Shown: positions 36,268-44,255 of the stretch, piece by piece | How the letters are laid out: every line of letters begins with the position of its first letter | Position numbering within the stretch: position 1 is the first letter of the stretch | Source: PoT sp049331405 | GTDB taxonomy: Bacteria; Planctomycetota; Planctomycetia; Isosphaerales; Isosphaeraceae | Direction of reading: 5' to 3' | DNA length: 64,000 bases | NCBI RefSeq assembly: GCF_049331405.1 | Contig: NZ_CP186275.1 | Span: forward strand, 186,001-250,000 | Made by a program: the position numbers and the translations under genes | Notes under the pieces: generated by a model | Told to the model about the DNA's origin: nothing | The model's input: only the letters and a program-made list of their open reading frames with translations | The model's database searches: none

Positions 36268-37098
36268 GTGAAAAGTCTTAGGATAATCGTTCTCAGCTTT
36301 GCCCTCCTTCTAATAGCCACGAGTAACCCAGCTCAGGCGCAACACATGAGATGGGCGAATCAATACGGTTACGGAAACACTTACCACGCACCTGGGGGGC
36401 ATACTTTCCACCGGTACGGCTCTGGCGTCGGGATGTCCTACGGCTATCCCTCGTTTAACGACTTCTCGCCGGACTTTTACCCAGGTTTCAATTCGGGGCC
36501 CTACCCGCAATCTTACACGCCCCGCACAACCCGTAACCGCCTCAAGGCAATCGCATCACGACGCGAGCGTGACGGGAAGCAAAGCGATGGAAACTTCACA
36601 GATCCTTATCGCCAAAAGCTATTTGGATTGAATCTAAAGCTTATTTCTTCACTAAATGATGTGACAGAGATTCCAATATTTGCTAAGAGCACGATCATCA
36701 TCGCGGACGTGGATCATGTCCTTTATTTCCGAGTCTTCAACGCTGACGGCAAGGCGGTAGTGGACACTTCCGAGCGTGAATTGCCGGACAAGGCCCGCGA
36801 GATTGCGGCTATTAGGAGCCAGCTCGAAACGTTGTGGCCTCCCCAGGAGCCGGACAAGAGGGAGAAGGTCCAGATTATCCCCGCCATCGCCTCGCTCGTC
36901 GGATACACCGAGTCAACTCCGGTCAAGAGCGGCGGTGGCTCGGTCTCGACTCGGAGTTTCGCCACCGATAACCCCGATCTGTACGCGCGAGCGAGGGCCG
37001 AAGCCGCCAGAATCGCCAATGATCCGACGATCCAGCTGGAGAAGGCGAGGTTTCGCGAGTCCGCAGGCTATTACGGCGACGTGAGTGTGGGCCGATAG
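36268..37098 (+). CDS. secreted protein: Tyr/Gly-rich head fused to a conserved uncharacterised domain
   Basis: 276 residues from GTG 36268 (KSLRIIVLSFALLLIATSNPAQAQ signal peptide). The mature head, about 80 residues, is rich in Tyr, Gly, Pro and Phe (WANQYGYGNTYHAPGG; YPSFNDFSPDFYPGF). The C-terminal half contains IIIADVDHVLYFRVFNADGK, VVDTSERELPD and LETLWPPQEPDKREKVQI-IPAIASLVGYT. That is a stand-alone domain I have seen as short orphan proteins in planctomycetes and cyanobacteria, of unknown function. Joining it to a signal peptide and low-complexity head is unusual. A frame extending back to 36145 would precede the signal peptide and is not used. Confidence 0.65.
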   Translation: MKSLRIIVLSFALLLIATSNPAQAQHMRWANQYGYGNTYHAPGGHTFHRYGSGVGMSYGYPSFNDFSPDFYPGFNSGPYPQSYTPRTTRNRLKAIASRRERDGKQSDGNFTDPYRQKLFGLNLKLISSLNDVTEIPIFAKSTIIIADVDHVLYFRVFNADGKAVVDTSERELPDKAREIAAIRSQLETLWPPQEPDKREKVQIIPAIASLVGYTESTPVKSGGGSVSTRSFATDNPDLYARARAEAARIANDPTIQLEKARFRESAGYYGDVSVGR

Positions 37099-37184
37099 GC
37101 TCTCCAGCTGACATGCCGGGCGATGTTTTTGCCGCGATCCTCTCATCGCAACGAAAAGCTTGGCGATCCAATTAGCAAACGGAC

Positions 37185-37211
37185 GCCTGGGTCATCCTCG
37201 TGAACCCAGGC
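37185..37211 (-). terminator. hairpin after the 37234 gene
   Basis: GCCTGGGT (37185-37192) pairs with ACCCAGGC (37204-37211). A sequence-changed but structure-preserving counterpart follows the gene fragment at 33334-33364, which supports a real RNA hairpin. Confidence 0.6.
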
Positions 37212-37233
37212 CTCCTTTGATTGCTTCCCACCC

Positions 37234-37881
37234 TCATCCCATCACATCGACCGCCAACCTCGCGAACACATCCCCCCGGCACCACTCATCCTGACTGGCC
37301 GTGTACTTCATTCCGTCCACGACGATCCCCACCTCCTCCCCGTCATCCATCCTCCGTTCGTCGTCGAGCACGACCAACAGTTCCACTAAGTCCCGCTCGG
37401 CGTGAGTGAGTACCTGCCAGGCCACCCTTGGGAGGCCTTCGGAGTAGTCCATCCTGTGGGCGGCATAGCTCTGTAACGCCTCGGACCCGATGGCGTGGAT
37501 ACCTTCGGACTTGCAGGCCTGGCGGTAGGCGGTCGGGTCGTAGGCAGATGCCACCCACAGTTCGTTCGCACGGCGGAAGTCGTCGTCCCCGTCCGGGCTC
37601 CCCACGTGGGTGGCGACGAACGACCGGGCGGCCTCCCAGCGGGCGATCACGGCACGGGCCACGAACGCCTCCGCGGGGCTCAGCGGTCGGCCGGAGCCGG
37701 TGGAGGGGTGGACACGGCGGGTGCGGGTGACGTTGGACGAGGGACCTTTGGCGGTCGGGGCGGCTTCCGCTTTACCCGACGTGCGGTGGCGAACTTTGGG
37801 GGGTGCCTGGCTCTCGAGCGTGGTGGTGGCCTTGGATGCGGCTGCCTTGGGGGACTTGTCGGCATTTCGCGTCTTCGTCAT
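37234..37881 (-). CDS. hypothetical element protein, 215 aa
   Basis: ATG 37881 has CAGGAG about ten bases upstream. The first 60 residues are Lys/Ala/Pro-rich and probably disordered. The rest is an alpha-helical region (SPAEAFVARAVIARWEAARSF..., SEALQSYAAHRMDYSEGLPRVAWQVLTHAERDLVELL), ending in an acidic segment and CRGDVFARLAVDVMG. Two fragments of related genes occur upstream in the element (33325, 34682), so this family has been duplicated and lost repeatedly here. A palindrome copy (37600-37614) lies in the coding region and is read as ATHVG. Confidence 0.62.
   Translation of the reverse strand: MTKTRNADKSPKAAASKATTTLESQAPPKVRHRTSGKAEAAPTAKGPSSNVTRTRRVHPSTGSGRPLSPAEAFVARAVIARWEAARSFVATHVGSPDGDDDFRRANELWVASAYDPTAYRQACKSEGIHAIGSEALQSYAAHRMDYSEGLPRVAWQVLTHAERDLVELLVVLDDERRMDDGEEVGIVVDGMKYTASQDEWCRGDVFARLAVDVMG
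37600..37614. repeat. element palindrome copy inside a gene
   Basis: CCCCACGTGGGTGGC within the coding part of the 37234 gene, translated in frame as ATHVG on the minus strand. Confidence 0.6.
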
Positions 37882-38285
37882 CGGTAGGCACTCCTGATGT
37901 AAGGTCGACGTCCGGGCGGTCCACCTCGGACGGGGTTGTGAAGTCAGTCGGTCGGTCGAATCTCGAGAGAGCCCTCATCCCACTCACCGGACGCACGGCG
38001 ATCGAGCCCGCGGGTGACGGGTGGGACGGGACGGTTGGGCGTGTGGACGGTGGACGCAGGCCACCCACGGGGGGGCGGTCGCGTGGTGCGTGGCGTCGGT
38101 CGGGCGTCAGGACTACGAATGGTCGGACGGGCCGACGGTGGACGTTCCTCCGGCGTGCAGCCACCCACGTGGGAGGCATGGCGGGAGATTGGCCACCCAC
38201 CGTGGGCGCGGGGTCGGTCCTACACCCCATGCCCCGCAGGGTTACCCCGGGCGGACAGGTCATCTCCCATCCGCCCGAGTCCACC
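37882..38285. other. intergenic region with palindrome copies
   Basis: About 400 bases, G/C-rich, with copies of the element palindrome at 38160-38177 and 38192-38209 and a half copy near 38058. Frames running through it on the plus strand are spurious. Confidence 0.5.
38160..38177. repeat. element palindrome copy
   Basis: GCCACCCACGTGGGAGGC, one mismatch from the perfect palindrome. A second copy, GCCACCCACCGTGGGCGC, follows at 38192-38209. Confidence 0.7.
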
Positions 38286-38837
38286 TCACCAACCGAGCTC
38301 GGGGTCGATCTTCGAGCTGGGCCAGGTTTCCCACATGGAGAGCGTGCGAGTCCGCTCGAGGACGACGTAATCGTAGGCGTTCGTCGGCGAGTTTTCCCGC
38401 CACCACTGCTCATCGGCGACGGAGTGCTTGGCACGCTTGTCGAAGATGCCTTCGCCGAACGGACGGGCGGGGCGTTCGCTCCGGCGGGTGGGCAGGACGG
38501 GAGGCCGGGCGTAGGCTCGTCGGGCGGGCGTGGCCACCGCGTGGGCGGCAGTCGTGTGGGCGGCAACCGCGGGCGTCCGGCGGGGGTTCGCCTTCCTCTC
38601 CGCAATCACCTTCTCAAGCTCCGCCTTCGCGGCCACCTCACCGGCATGCTCGATGTACTCGTCTTCGATGCCGGGATGCTTCACCTCGAACGCGTTCATC
38701 GCACGGAGACGGGCGAGTGTGACCCGTCGGGCGTCGGCGGGCGGCAAGGAGTACAGGACGTCATGAGTACTCGGCTCGGCGATCCGGCCGTTGGGGAGCC
38801 GGTGGCGGGCGGGGGAGCTTGCGAGTAGGATTGACAT
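38286..38837 (-). CDS. hypothetical element protein, 183 aa
   Basis: Starts at ATG 38837 (MSILLASSPARHRLPNG). The N-terminal half is helical and charged (LARLRAMNAFEVKHPGIEDEYIEHAGEVAAKAELEKVIAERK), the middle is Ala/Pro/Arg-rich, and the end has FGEGIFDKRAKHSVADEQWWRENSPTNAYDYV. There is no known domain. It is divergent from the RHH-like gene at 39050, with a strong 14-bp dyad in between that could control both. A palindrome copy (38533-38549) lies in its low-complexity middle, consistent with an insertion tolerated there. Confidence 0.6.
   Translation of the reverse strand: MSILLASSPARHRLPNGRIAEPSTHDVLYSLPPADARRVTLARLRAMNAFEVKHPGIEDEYIEHAGEVAAKAELEKVIAERKANPRRTPAVAAHTTAAHAVATPARRAYARPPVLPTRRSERPARPFGEGIFDKRAKHSVADEQWWRENSPTNAYDYVVLERTRTLSMWETWPSSKIDPELGW
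38533..38549. repeat. element palindrome copy inside a gene
   Basis: GCCACCGCGTGGGCGGC, a shortened copy, followed closely by a second GTGGGCGGC half. Confidence 0.5.
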
Positions 38838-38950
38838 GGGGTGGGCCTCGTAACAGGCTTGCCTCTCGGCCCCGTGGGTGTTCCACCACCTGCGGGGCCA
38901 TTTTGTTTGTCGGGTGTCGGCCGTTCCTCGACCCGACATCCCAATGATAT

Positions 38951-38986
38951 CCCAAAGTAGTCCAAAGGTCAATGGACTACTTTGGG
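38951..38986. promoter_or_regulatory. 14-bp perfect dyad in a divergent promoter region
   Basis: CCCAAAGTAGTCCA (38951-38964) and TGGACTACTTTGGG (38973-38986) are exact complements around an eight-base centre. It sits between divergent genes starting at 38837 (minus) and 39050 (plus). The plus-strand gene encodes a small DNA-binding-like protein, so an autoregulatory operator is likely. Confidence 0.6.
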
Positions 38987-39049
38987 TATCTTTCGGGATT
39001 GCCTCGTGGCATCTATGGGATATACTTGGGAACCTGAAAGGAGCCTTCC

Positions 39050-39265
39050 ATGGCCAAGAAGAAGCCTGAAGCTACGCCCGAAACCTCAGACTCCCGGGCA
39101 ATCGTCGTGTCGATGAAAGGAACGGTTGAATTCCGCGATTGGCTCAATGAGCTCGCCGAATTCGACCGATCAACCGCTGTCCAGGTGATGGAGAAGGGGG
39201 CGGTCCTGTACGCAAAGCAGATAGGTTTCCCGAAGGTGGCTCCCAAACGGACAGGTGGACGATAA
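39050..39265 (+). CDS. ribbon-helix-helix-like small regulator
   Basis: 71 residues: Lys-rich head (MAKKKPEATPE), a strand-like SRAIVVSMKG, then two helices (FRDWLNELAEFDRSTAVQVMEKGAVLYAKQIGF). The pattern 'F-x-x-WL-x-x-LA-x-FD-R-S' matches a small planctomycete family with RHH/antitoxin-like proportions. AAAGGAG precedes the start. It lies 26 bases before the AT-rich gene at 39292 on the same strand and just after a palindromic dyad. It may be the regulator or antitoxin of the downstream gene. Confidence 0.68.
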   Translation: MAKKKPEATPETSDSRAIVVSMKGTVEFRDWLNELAEFDRSTAVQVMEKGAVLYAKQIGFPKVAPKRTGGR

Positions 39266-39291
39266 ATTAAAACATTTTGAAAGGATTTGGC

Positions 39292-40179
39292 ATGAGATTC
39301 AAACCATCGACAATCACCACAATAGCTCGGTATGTGTGTGGCGATGCCCCTTCGCCGTTTCCATACCGTGGAGTTAAAGCATTGGTGGAGTTTTATGGAG
39401 GGCTTGGCTTTGCCCTGAATTTGGAAGGCCAAACTCGCAATCAGGGTTCACAAGCAGCATTGGCTAAGCTGAACTTGGATTCACCAGTCGATGGAAAAAT
39501 GCCTTCGGCTGAAATGGTTACCTTGATTGAAGAACTTATGAATTTAGACTATTTTGATGCCTCGGCTGAGATTCGTATTGATCTGCGCGCCGCCCATGAC
39601 CTCCTGAACAAAGCCTTGTCGCCGTACGCATTGGAAATCGTCTATCCAGAAGGCAATGGCCATGCAAAACTAAGTCCTATCGGTGGAACTTACGTGTCGT
39701 CAGTTTTGCGACCGAGAGAAGCGACCCGCAAAATAACGTTTTGTCCATCTGTGTTTAAGGTGCCCGATGAGCCGCTCTCCCCAGACTTGGCGGCTGTCAT
39801 GATGCCATTCGCGGCACACTTTAGTAGCGTTTATAGTTCCATTCAAAAAGCCTGCAAATGGAGCGGATTAAGGTGTCAACGCGTAGACGATATCTGGCAA
39901 GATAGCACTATAATTCAAGATATTTTTAATTTGCTGTTTTTGTCATCCATAGTGATTGTCGATTTTACAGGAAAGAATCCGAACGTAATGTATGAAACTG
40001 GAATAGCTCATACTTTAGGGAAGCATGTAGTCCCAATTACTCAATCGATGGAAGACGTGCCTTTTGACCTTAAGCACCATAGAATTCTTCGCTATTTGCC
40101 GAACGGAGAGGGTCTAAAAATTCTTGAAACGGAGCTTGAGCGGAGACTCACAACATTGGTGAGAGAGCTTAAGAAGTGA
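39292..40179 (+). CDS. AT-rich effector-like protein with nucleoside-deoxyribosyltransferase/TIR-like domain
   Basis: 295 residues from ATG 39292 (AAAGGA seven bases upstream). The C-terminal 130 residues read VMMPF (169-173), CQRVDDIW, IIQDIFNLLFLSSIVIVDFTG, NPNVMYETGIAH (Glu235) and HRILRYLP. This is a signature of NDT/TIR-like folds that cleave or bind nucleotides and often form effector modules in abortive-infection systems. The N-terminal 150 residues resemble the sensor-like N-termini of Abi proteins (inference). GC is well below that of the neighbours, suggesting transfer. The gene follows a small RHH-like gene by 26 bases, a possible two-gene unit. Catalytic activity is not proven by sequence. 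Confidence 0.72.
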   Translation: MRFKPSTITTIARYVCGDAPSPFPYRGVKALVEFYGGLGFALNLEGQTRNQGSQAALAKLNLDSPVDGKMPSAEMVTLIEELMNLDYFDASAEIRIDLRAAHDLLNKALSPYALEIVYPEGNGHAKLSPIGGTYVSSVLRPREATRKITFCPSVFKVPDEPLSPDLAAVMMPFAAHFSSVYSSIQKACKWSGLRCQRVDDIWQDSTIIQDIFNLLFLSSIVIVDFTGKNPNVMYETGIAHTLGKHVVPITQSMEDVPFDLKHHRILRYLPNGEGLKILETELERRLTTLVRELKK

Positions 40180-40497
40180 GCCGAAGGGCCGTAACGACAC
40201 ATTGATTTCACGCCCTGCCAGTCATGCAGAACGTTCCGCCGCCCACCGAGCCGGGAGCACGTGGGTGGCGGTCGAGGTATCGGGCGAACGTGTATTCGCT
40301 GGCGGGGGAGGGAAGGGCAGTCGTCGCGGGGCTACTTAACCGGCAATCCCGTGGGAGCGGTCGAAGTTCACCCCGAAATGCCACTCGACTCGACTGGCGT
40401 GCCCTACTCCTACGAAAGTGTGCCCGATTGACAAAAGTCAGAGGATGGCCGATACTACGTCTCTGACATCGGTCGTACTCCGTAGGGGCTCAAATCA
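40180..40497. other. intergenic region
   Basis: About 320 bases with split palindrome halves near 40230-40268 (GCCGCCCAC ... CACGTGGGTGGC). No gene is supported. Confidence 0.4.
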
Positions 40498-40740
40498 ATG
40501 ACTTCTGAAACCGATGCGTCGGTACCCAATCGCATGGCCAAGGCACTGGCCATCCTGAGCGTGGCGTGCTTCTGGGTCCTGCCGTTCTCGCCGATGGTCT
40601 CCATCGGGGCCGTATCGCTGACCAAGGGGGCGTCCGGCTGGTCGAGGAAACTTGCCGTGACGGGAGCGGCCCTTTGTGTCGCGTACACCGTCGGTGTGGC
40701 AACTGTATTCGCCCGATTGGCCTGGCAAATCGGCTTGTAA
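40498..40740 (+). CDS. small two-helix membrane protein
   Basis: 80 residues (ATG 40498). Two hydrophobic segments: ALAILSVACFWVLPFSPMVSIGAVSL and LAVTGAALCVAYTVGVATVFARLAW, joined by a short polar KGASGWSRK loop. The composition fits a real small membrane protein, although the ribosome binding site is weak (TAGGGGCTCAA). No family is recognised. Confidence 0.5.
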   Translation: MTSETDASVPNRMAKALAILSVACFWVLPFSPMVSIGAVSLTKGASGWSRKLAVTGAALCVAYTVGVATVFARLAWQIGL

Positions 40741-40901
40741 GTGCAAGGCAAAGACATAAGGCGAAATGGCACGCAAACTCGATGTTGAGTAGCGTGCCAT
40801 TTTCGTCCATCTCGGCCGAAGATCCATCGACTCGCGAACAGGGACGACGCAGGCAGTGCAGCCTTCTAATCGGGGAGTCGCAACCCACTTCCCCTTCAGC
40901 C

Positions 40902-41300
40902 TCAACCCCGCCTCACCTTCCTCCCCACCTCCACCACGATCAGAGACAACGCGAGCATCCACAGGCTCGAGAGCATCCCGAAACCGCTCGCGATGACCAG
41001 CATGAGTGACGGGGCGGAAGGGCTCTCTGAAGACAGGTGGGCGATCGTGATCATCACAAAACCCAACACGGAAAGTACCAGGCACAGACCGGCGAACCCG
41101 ACCGCGAATCCATAGTACGAGGGGTCCTGCGGGGTGGACGGGCCCCGTGTCGTCGCCCTCGCCACCTGCGGGCTTTCGCCTGTGCCCGGCTTGGGGACCT
41201 GGACGCTACTCCTGCAACCCGGGCACTTGATCGGGCTCCCGGCGTATTCGTCTCTTACCTTGATCTGCCTGCCGCATTCGCAGCTGAATTCGATGGCCAT
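40902..41300 (-). CDS. zinc-ribbon membrane protein
   Basis: 132 residues from ATG 41300. MAIEFSCECGRQIKVRDEYAGSPIKCPGC is a two-CxC/CxxC zinc ribbon repeatedly found at the head of planctomycete membrane proteins. A Pro/Ser linker leads to YYGFAVGFAGLCLVLSVLGFVMI and LVIASGFGMLSSLWMLALSLIVVEV, two or three membrane helices, and a basic end. An eroded relative lies at 43433. The role is unknown. Confidence 0.72.
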   Translation of the reverse strand: MAIEFSCECGRQIKVRDEYAGSPIKCPGCRSSVQVPKPGTGESPQVARATTRGPSTPQDPSYYGFAVGFAGLCLVLSVLGFVMITIAHLSSESPSAPSLMLVIASGFGMLSSLWMLALSLIVVEVGRKVRRG

Positions 41301-41476
41301 TCGGGTGCTCGGGGGAAACGGTGATTGCCGCCCAGCGGATGGCGAGGCGTCACGGTGGGCGGCTATCACGTATCGGTCGGGGAATTCAATAATTTACGGA
41401 GACACGTGTTGGATGCCTCCAGGCTTCCGCCAGATTAGAAATTCGTCTGCCTCATTGCAATGCTGATGGTCGAACC

Positions 41477-42352
41477 CTATTTCTTCGCCGCTTTATCCTG
41501 ATCCTTCATCAAATTGCGATGCGACTCGAGCACCTTCAAGGCTGCTTCGTATCGTATTTCTCGGCATTTATAAATGGCTTGAATCAGCACGCAAGCCGCG
41601 ACCGCGTCGTAGGGATCCCGGAAAGGTTGTGGCCTTTCGTCGGAAAATCTGTAACTGCCGAACCATGGACCTTCTAGTTCCGCGAGGAACTCTTGGCGAC
41701 CCCTTCTTAAGATCCATGCCCCTTCTGACTTCTCTACCCTGTAATCGTCATCGAGCTCGATCGGCGTATCAGTCCTGTCGGCCAGATTGGCGAGCGCCCT
41801 GTACTGAGGCGTGAGAATCGCTTCCGGGTCGGCTTCGCCTGGCCAGCCGCGTTTCTCTGCCTCGTAGACTTCTTCAGCGAAGAGGAATCTCCACTCATAC
41901 CAGGAACAGTCGAAACCGTTCAGGAAGGGTTCGCTCGGTGCTAAGGTGATGGTGATATCGTCGAGCAGGGACCAAGACCTCTCGGGGCAATTCGCTTCGC
42001 CGGGGTGGAACGGCGCAATGAATAGATCATTGTATTTGTCTTTAAAGCTTTCGAATTTGTGCTCGCCCGATTCCGATAATGGAGGCCTCTTGGGCCATTG
42101 ATCTCGTAACGCCGGGAGCTCGCTGATGTCCATCGGACGCGGCTTCAGCGGGGCATCTCTAGGGGCGGGACCGCCGAACGATCTTGCGGCGTCCTTCCTC
42201 GCCTCGGCCTGCAGGATTGCGAACTCAAGATTGGCCTGTTTCCTTGTCCTGACCGTCTCGGGCGTCCCGATCTTGGTCTCTTTGCGGCCACCCACCGTCG
42301 CGAACCACTGCCCTTTGCCCTTCCGCTGCCAAGGTTTCGCGGGACGTCCCAC
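41477..42352 (-). CDS. protein with an integrase-like N-terminal arm fused to an unknown domain
   Basis: 291 residues. The first 35 (GRPAKPWQRKGKGQWFATVGGRKETKIGTP) match the AP2-like arm-binding start of planctomycete tyrosine integrases, and the following helix (RKQANLEFAILQAEARKDAA) fits too. The remaining 220 residues, however, carry no recombinase residues. They contain GFDCSWYEWRFLFAEEVYEAEKRGWPGE and a C-terminal stretch FSDERPQPFRDPYDAVAACVLIQAIYKCREIRYEAALK. This looks like the arm of an integrase captured by another protein. It might bind the same sites as an integrase; this is inference. Confidence 0.6.
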   Translation of the reverse strand: MGRPAKPWQRKGKGQWFATVGGRKETKIGTPETVRTRKQANLEFAILQAEARKDAARSFGGPAPRDAPLKPRPMDISELPALRDQWPKRPPLSESGEHKFESFKDKYNDLFIAPFHPGEANCPERSWSLLDDITITLAPSEPFLNGFDCSWYEWRFLFAEEVYEAEKRGWPGEADPEAILTPQYRALANLADRTDTPIELDDDYRVEKSEGAWILRRGRQEFLAELEGPWFGSYRFSDERPQPFRDPYDAVAACVLIQAIYKCREIRYEAALKVLESHRNLMKDQDKAAKK

Positions 42353-42460
42353 AAGTCACCTCCGCCAAATCCGCCAGGCTTCTCATTAAAGCGCCCAGAA
42401 TGACGGAGAAAGACGGAAAGTCAAGTTCGAAATAAAATAGTTGAGATATCACGGTTCCAT

Positions 42461-42479
42461 TTACGTGAAATCCGTGAAA
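42461..42479 (+). promoter_or_regulatory. tandem CGTGAAA boxes upstream of the HTH gene at 42600
   Basis: TTACGTGAAA and TCCGTGAAAT follow each other at a ten-base period, about 120 bases before the start. Related boxes occur at 29832-29857 and 44656-44673, each near an HTH gene. Confidence 0.45.
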
Positions 42480-42599
42480 TCTAACAAGCGAATCTGCATG
42501 AGTCCGTTAGCTGGGGAACGTGGACGCAACTGACGCCAGGGACGGTTGCCGCCCACGAGTGCCGGCGTTGCCGGGCGTGGACTTCATAAGGGTGAGACC

Positions 42600-42824
42600 A
42601 TGACGGACGCCACGATCGACCGAGAGACCATCATTGCCATCAAGGAAAAGTTGGGCCTAACGTTCGAAGCGATGGGGGAACGCTTGGGCGTCAAATGGCA
42701 AGCCGTCGCCAGGTGGGTGGCTCCCGTTGAGTCGACCAATTTTAGGAGGCCGCGGGGTGCGGCCGTGAAGATGTTAGAGGAGATGGCAAAAGAGGCGGGG
42801 GTTATGACAGATAGGAAAAGCTAG
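42600..42824 (+). CDS. small HTH (XRE/Cro-like) regulator
   Basis: 74 residues from ATG 42600, with AAGGGTGA six bases upstream. IIAIKEKLGLTFEAMGERLGVKWQAVARWV is a helix-turn-helix of Cro/XRE type, with a short C-terminal helix (GAAVKMLEEMAKEAG). Tandem CGTGAAA boxes upstream may be its operator. It is likely an element-encoded transcription regulator. Confidence 0.72.
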   Translation: MTDATIDRETIIAIKEKLGLTFEAMGERLGVKWQAVARWVAPVESTNFRRPRGAAVKMLEEMAKEAGVMTDRKS

Positions 42825-43432
42825 AAAGATTGGTAACATTCGCCGTCAGTAAATTCGTGCAATTTGCAATTACCCCAATCGCACATGTACAAACGGGGAT
42901 TGCGAGGCTCTTTTTGTGCATTCATCTCAAACACCCCATTTTACCAACCAACGACAATTGTCCTGCACGCGATAGGCCCTTGCTGCACGGGATACCACTT
43001 TCCATAAGTCCTTGTGCCATAACCCAAACACGCGATGCACACGATAATTCTCTATTGTACGCGTGGTGAGAGTTGAAGACTCAGAAATAAATTAGTAAGA
43101 GAAGAACTCTCTTAGGAGATCGAGTACGAAAAATCGTGTGCAGCGAGCAGGGAACGCCCAAGATTTTTCTTAAGTGGTTAATTGTGATGGACTAGTGTCG
43201 ATAAAAAACCGTGCAATATATCCCGTGCAGGCCGTTTTCATCGCGTGCAGCCCGTGCAGCCAGCGTGGGCGGCGACGGGGCGAGGGTGCGGGAGAGTGGG
43301 GACGGGCGTGTTGGCGAATGACAATGCCGTCATCCCGCCGGAACCGTCCTAGAATCGTCCAGGATCGCACGAGACGTGCGTTTAGGTGGCCGGACGTCAA
43401 TCTATCCAGGCGTTCAGAAAACCCGCCATATC
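42825..43432. other. AT-rich gene-free stretch
   Basis: About 600 bases, AT-rich up to 43200. A 79-codon frame (42830-43069) is not accepted: no ribosome binding site and odd composition. Several GTGCA/TGCAC words (e.g. CCGTGCAGGCC, CGTGCAGCCCGTGCAGCC at 43240-43262) recur but no array is formed. Confidence 0.4.
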
Positions 43433-43735
43433 TCATGCCAAGGCCGTTAATCGCGATCGGCCCGTTTTCGGTCGTTTCACTCGTCGTTCCGTTCGGCTTC
43501 CTGCTTGGACCGTCGGGCGATGGCGGTCACGGCTTCGAGGGCGGATTTGATAGCGGAGTTGTGAGCAACGCGAACACTCTCTTATGTATCCACGAGTCAT
43601 GAGAAGGAACAGCCCTCCGCGGCGAGGCAGGCGATCGCGATTAGCCCGAACAAGCGCCAGGCACAGTCCCTCGAATCCTACCGCGAACCCGTAGCACCAG
43701 GGCTCGCGAGGGACGATCGGTCCCCCATCAATCAA
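43433..43735 (-). pseudogene. eroded relative of the 40902-41300 zinc-ribbon membrane protein
   Basis: EPWCYGFAVGFEGLCLALV corresponds to DPSYYGFAVGFAGLCLVLS of the intact gene. After it the frame collapses. A second frame further on reads ALEAVTAIARRSKQEAERNDE before a stop. The zinc ribbon and the second helix are gone. Confidence 0.6.
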
Positions 43736-43820
43736 CGACGTCCGACCCGAGGCGTATGCCCCGGGACGGACGCGAGGGAAAGGATAGGCGTGAAGCGAGG
43801 CGATCGCCGTCGGGCCGGGA

Positions 43821-44255
43821 CTATCCCGCCTGGATGGCGATCTTCTTCGGCTTGGACTCGGGCCTCTTGGCCAGCTCGATGCAGAGGACGCCGTCCTTCA
43901 GCGTGGCCCGGACGTTGTCCGCGTCGACGGCCTCGGGCAGGGCGATGGCCCGCTCGAACCGGCCGAACGACCGCCCGTTGTACACGTATCGGCGACCTTC
44001 CTGCGGCTTACGCTCGGCCCGGATGAAGAGCGTGTCCTTGTGGACCGTCACGTCCAGGTCCGGCTCCGAGACGCCCGGCATCTCGGCCTCGATCCATATG
44101 TGATCATCGTCCGCCCACATCGCCATCGGGGTCCGTGCCCAGCCCTGCGGGCTCATCCCGCCGTCCTCGCCCATGAGGCGGTCGAAGAGGGCGTCCAGGC
44201 GATTGGCCGGGGCGACGAAGGGGACGACGGCTCCATTCTTGACGTTCGGAAGCAT
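43821..44255 (-). CDS. small heat shock protein, Hsp20/alpha-crystallin
   Basis: 144 residues. An N-terminal arm (DALFDRLMGEDGGM) precedes the alpha-crystallin domain: WADDDHIWIEAEMPGVSEPDLDVTVHKDTLFIRAERK, FGRFERAIALPEAVDADNVRATLKDGVLCIELAKR. It includes the conserved P-G and G-V-L signatures and a short C-terminal extension (KPKKIAIQAG) in which I-x-I can dock onto neighbours. Such proteins hold unfolded proteins in oligomers. The start is ATG 44255 (AGAGG eight bases upstream); GTG 44264 is possible. Hsp20 is common cargo on plasmids and islands that raise stress tolerance. Confidence 0.92.
   Translation of the reverse strand: MLPNVKNGAVVPFVAPANRLDALFDRLMGEDGGMSPQGWARTPMAMWADDDHIWIEAEMPGVSEPDLDVTVHKDTLFIRAERKPQEGRRYVYNGRSFGRFERAIALPEAVDADNVRATLKDGVLCIELAKRPESKPKKIAIQAG

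Noticed and set aside
42830..43069. A 79-codon frame in the AT-rich region
   Set aside because: No ribosome binding site, no hydrophobic or globular pattern and no resemblance to any family.
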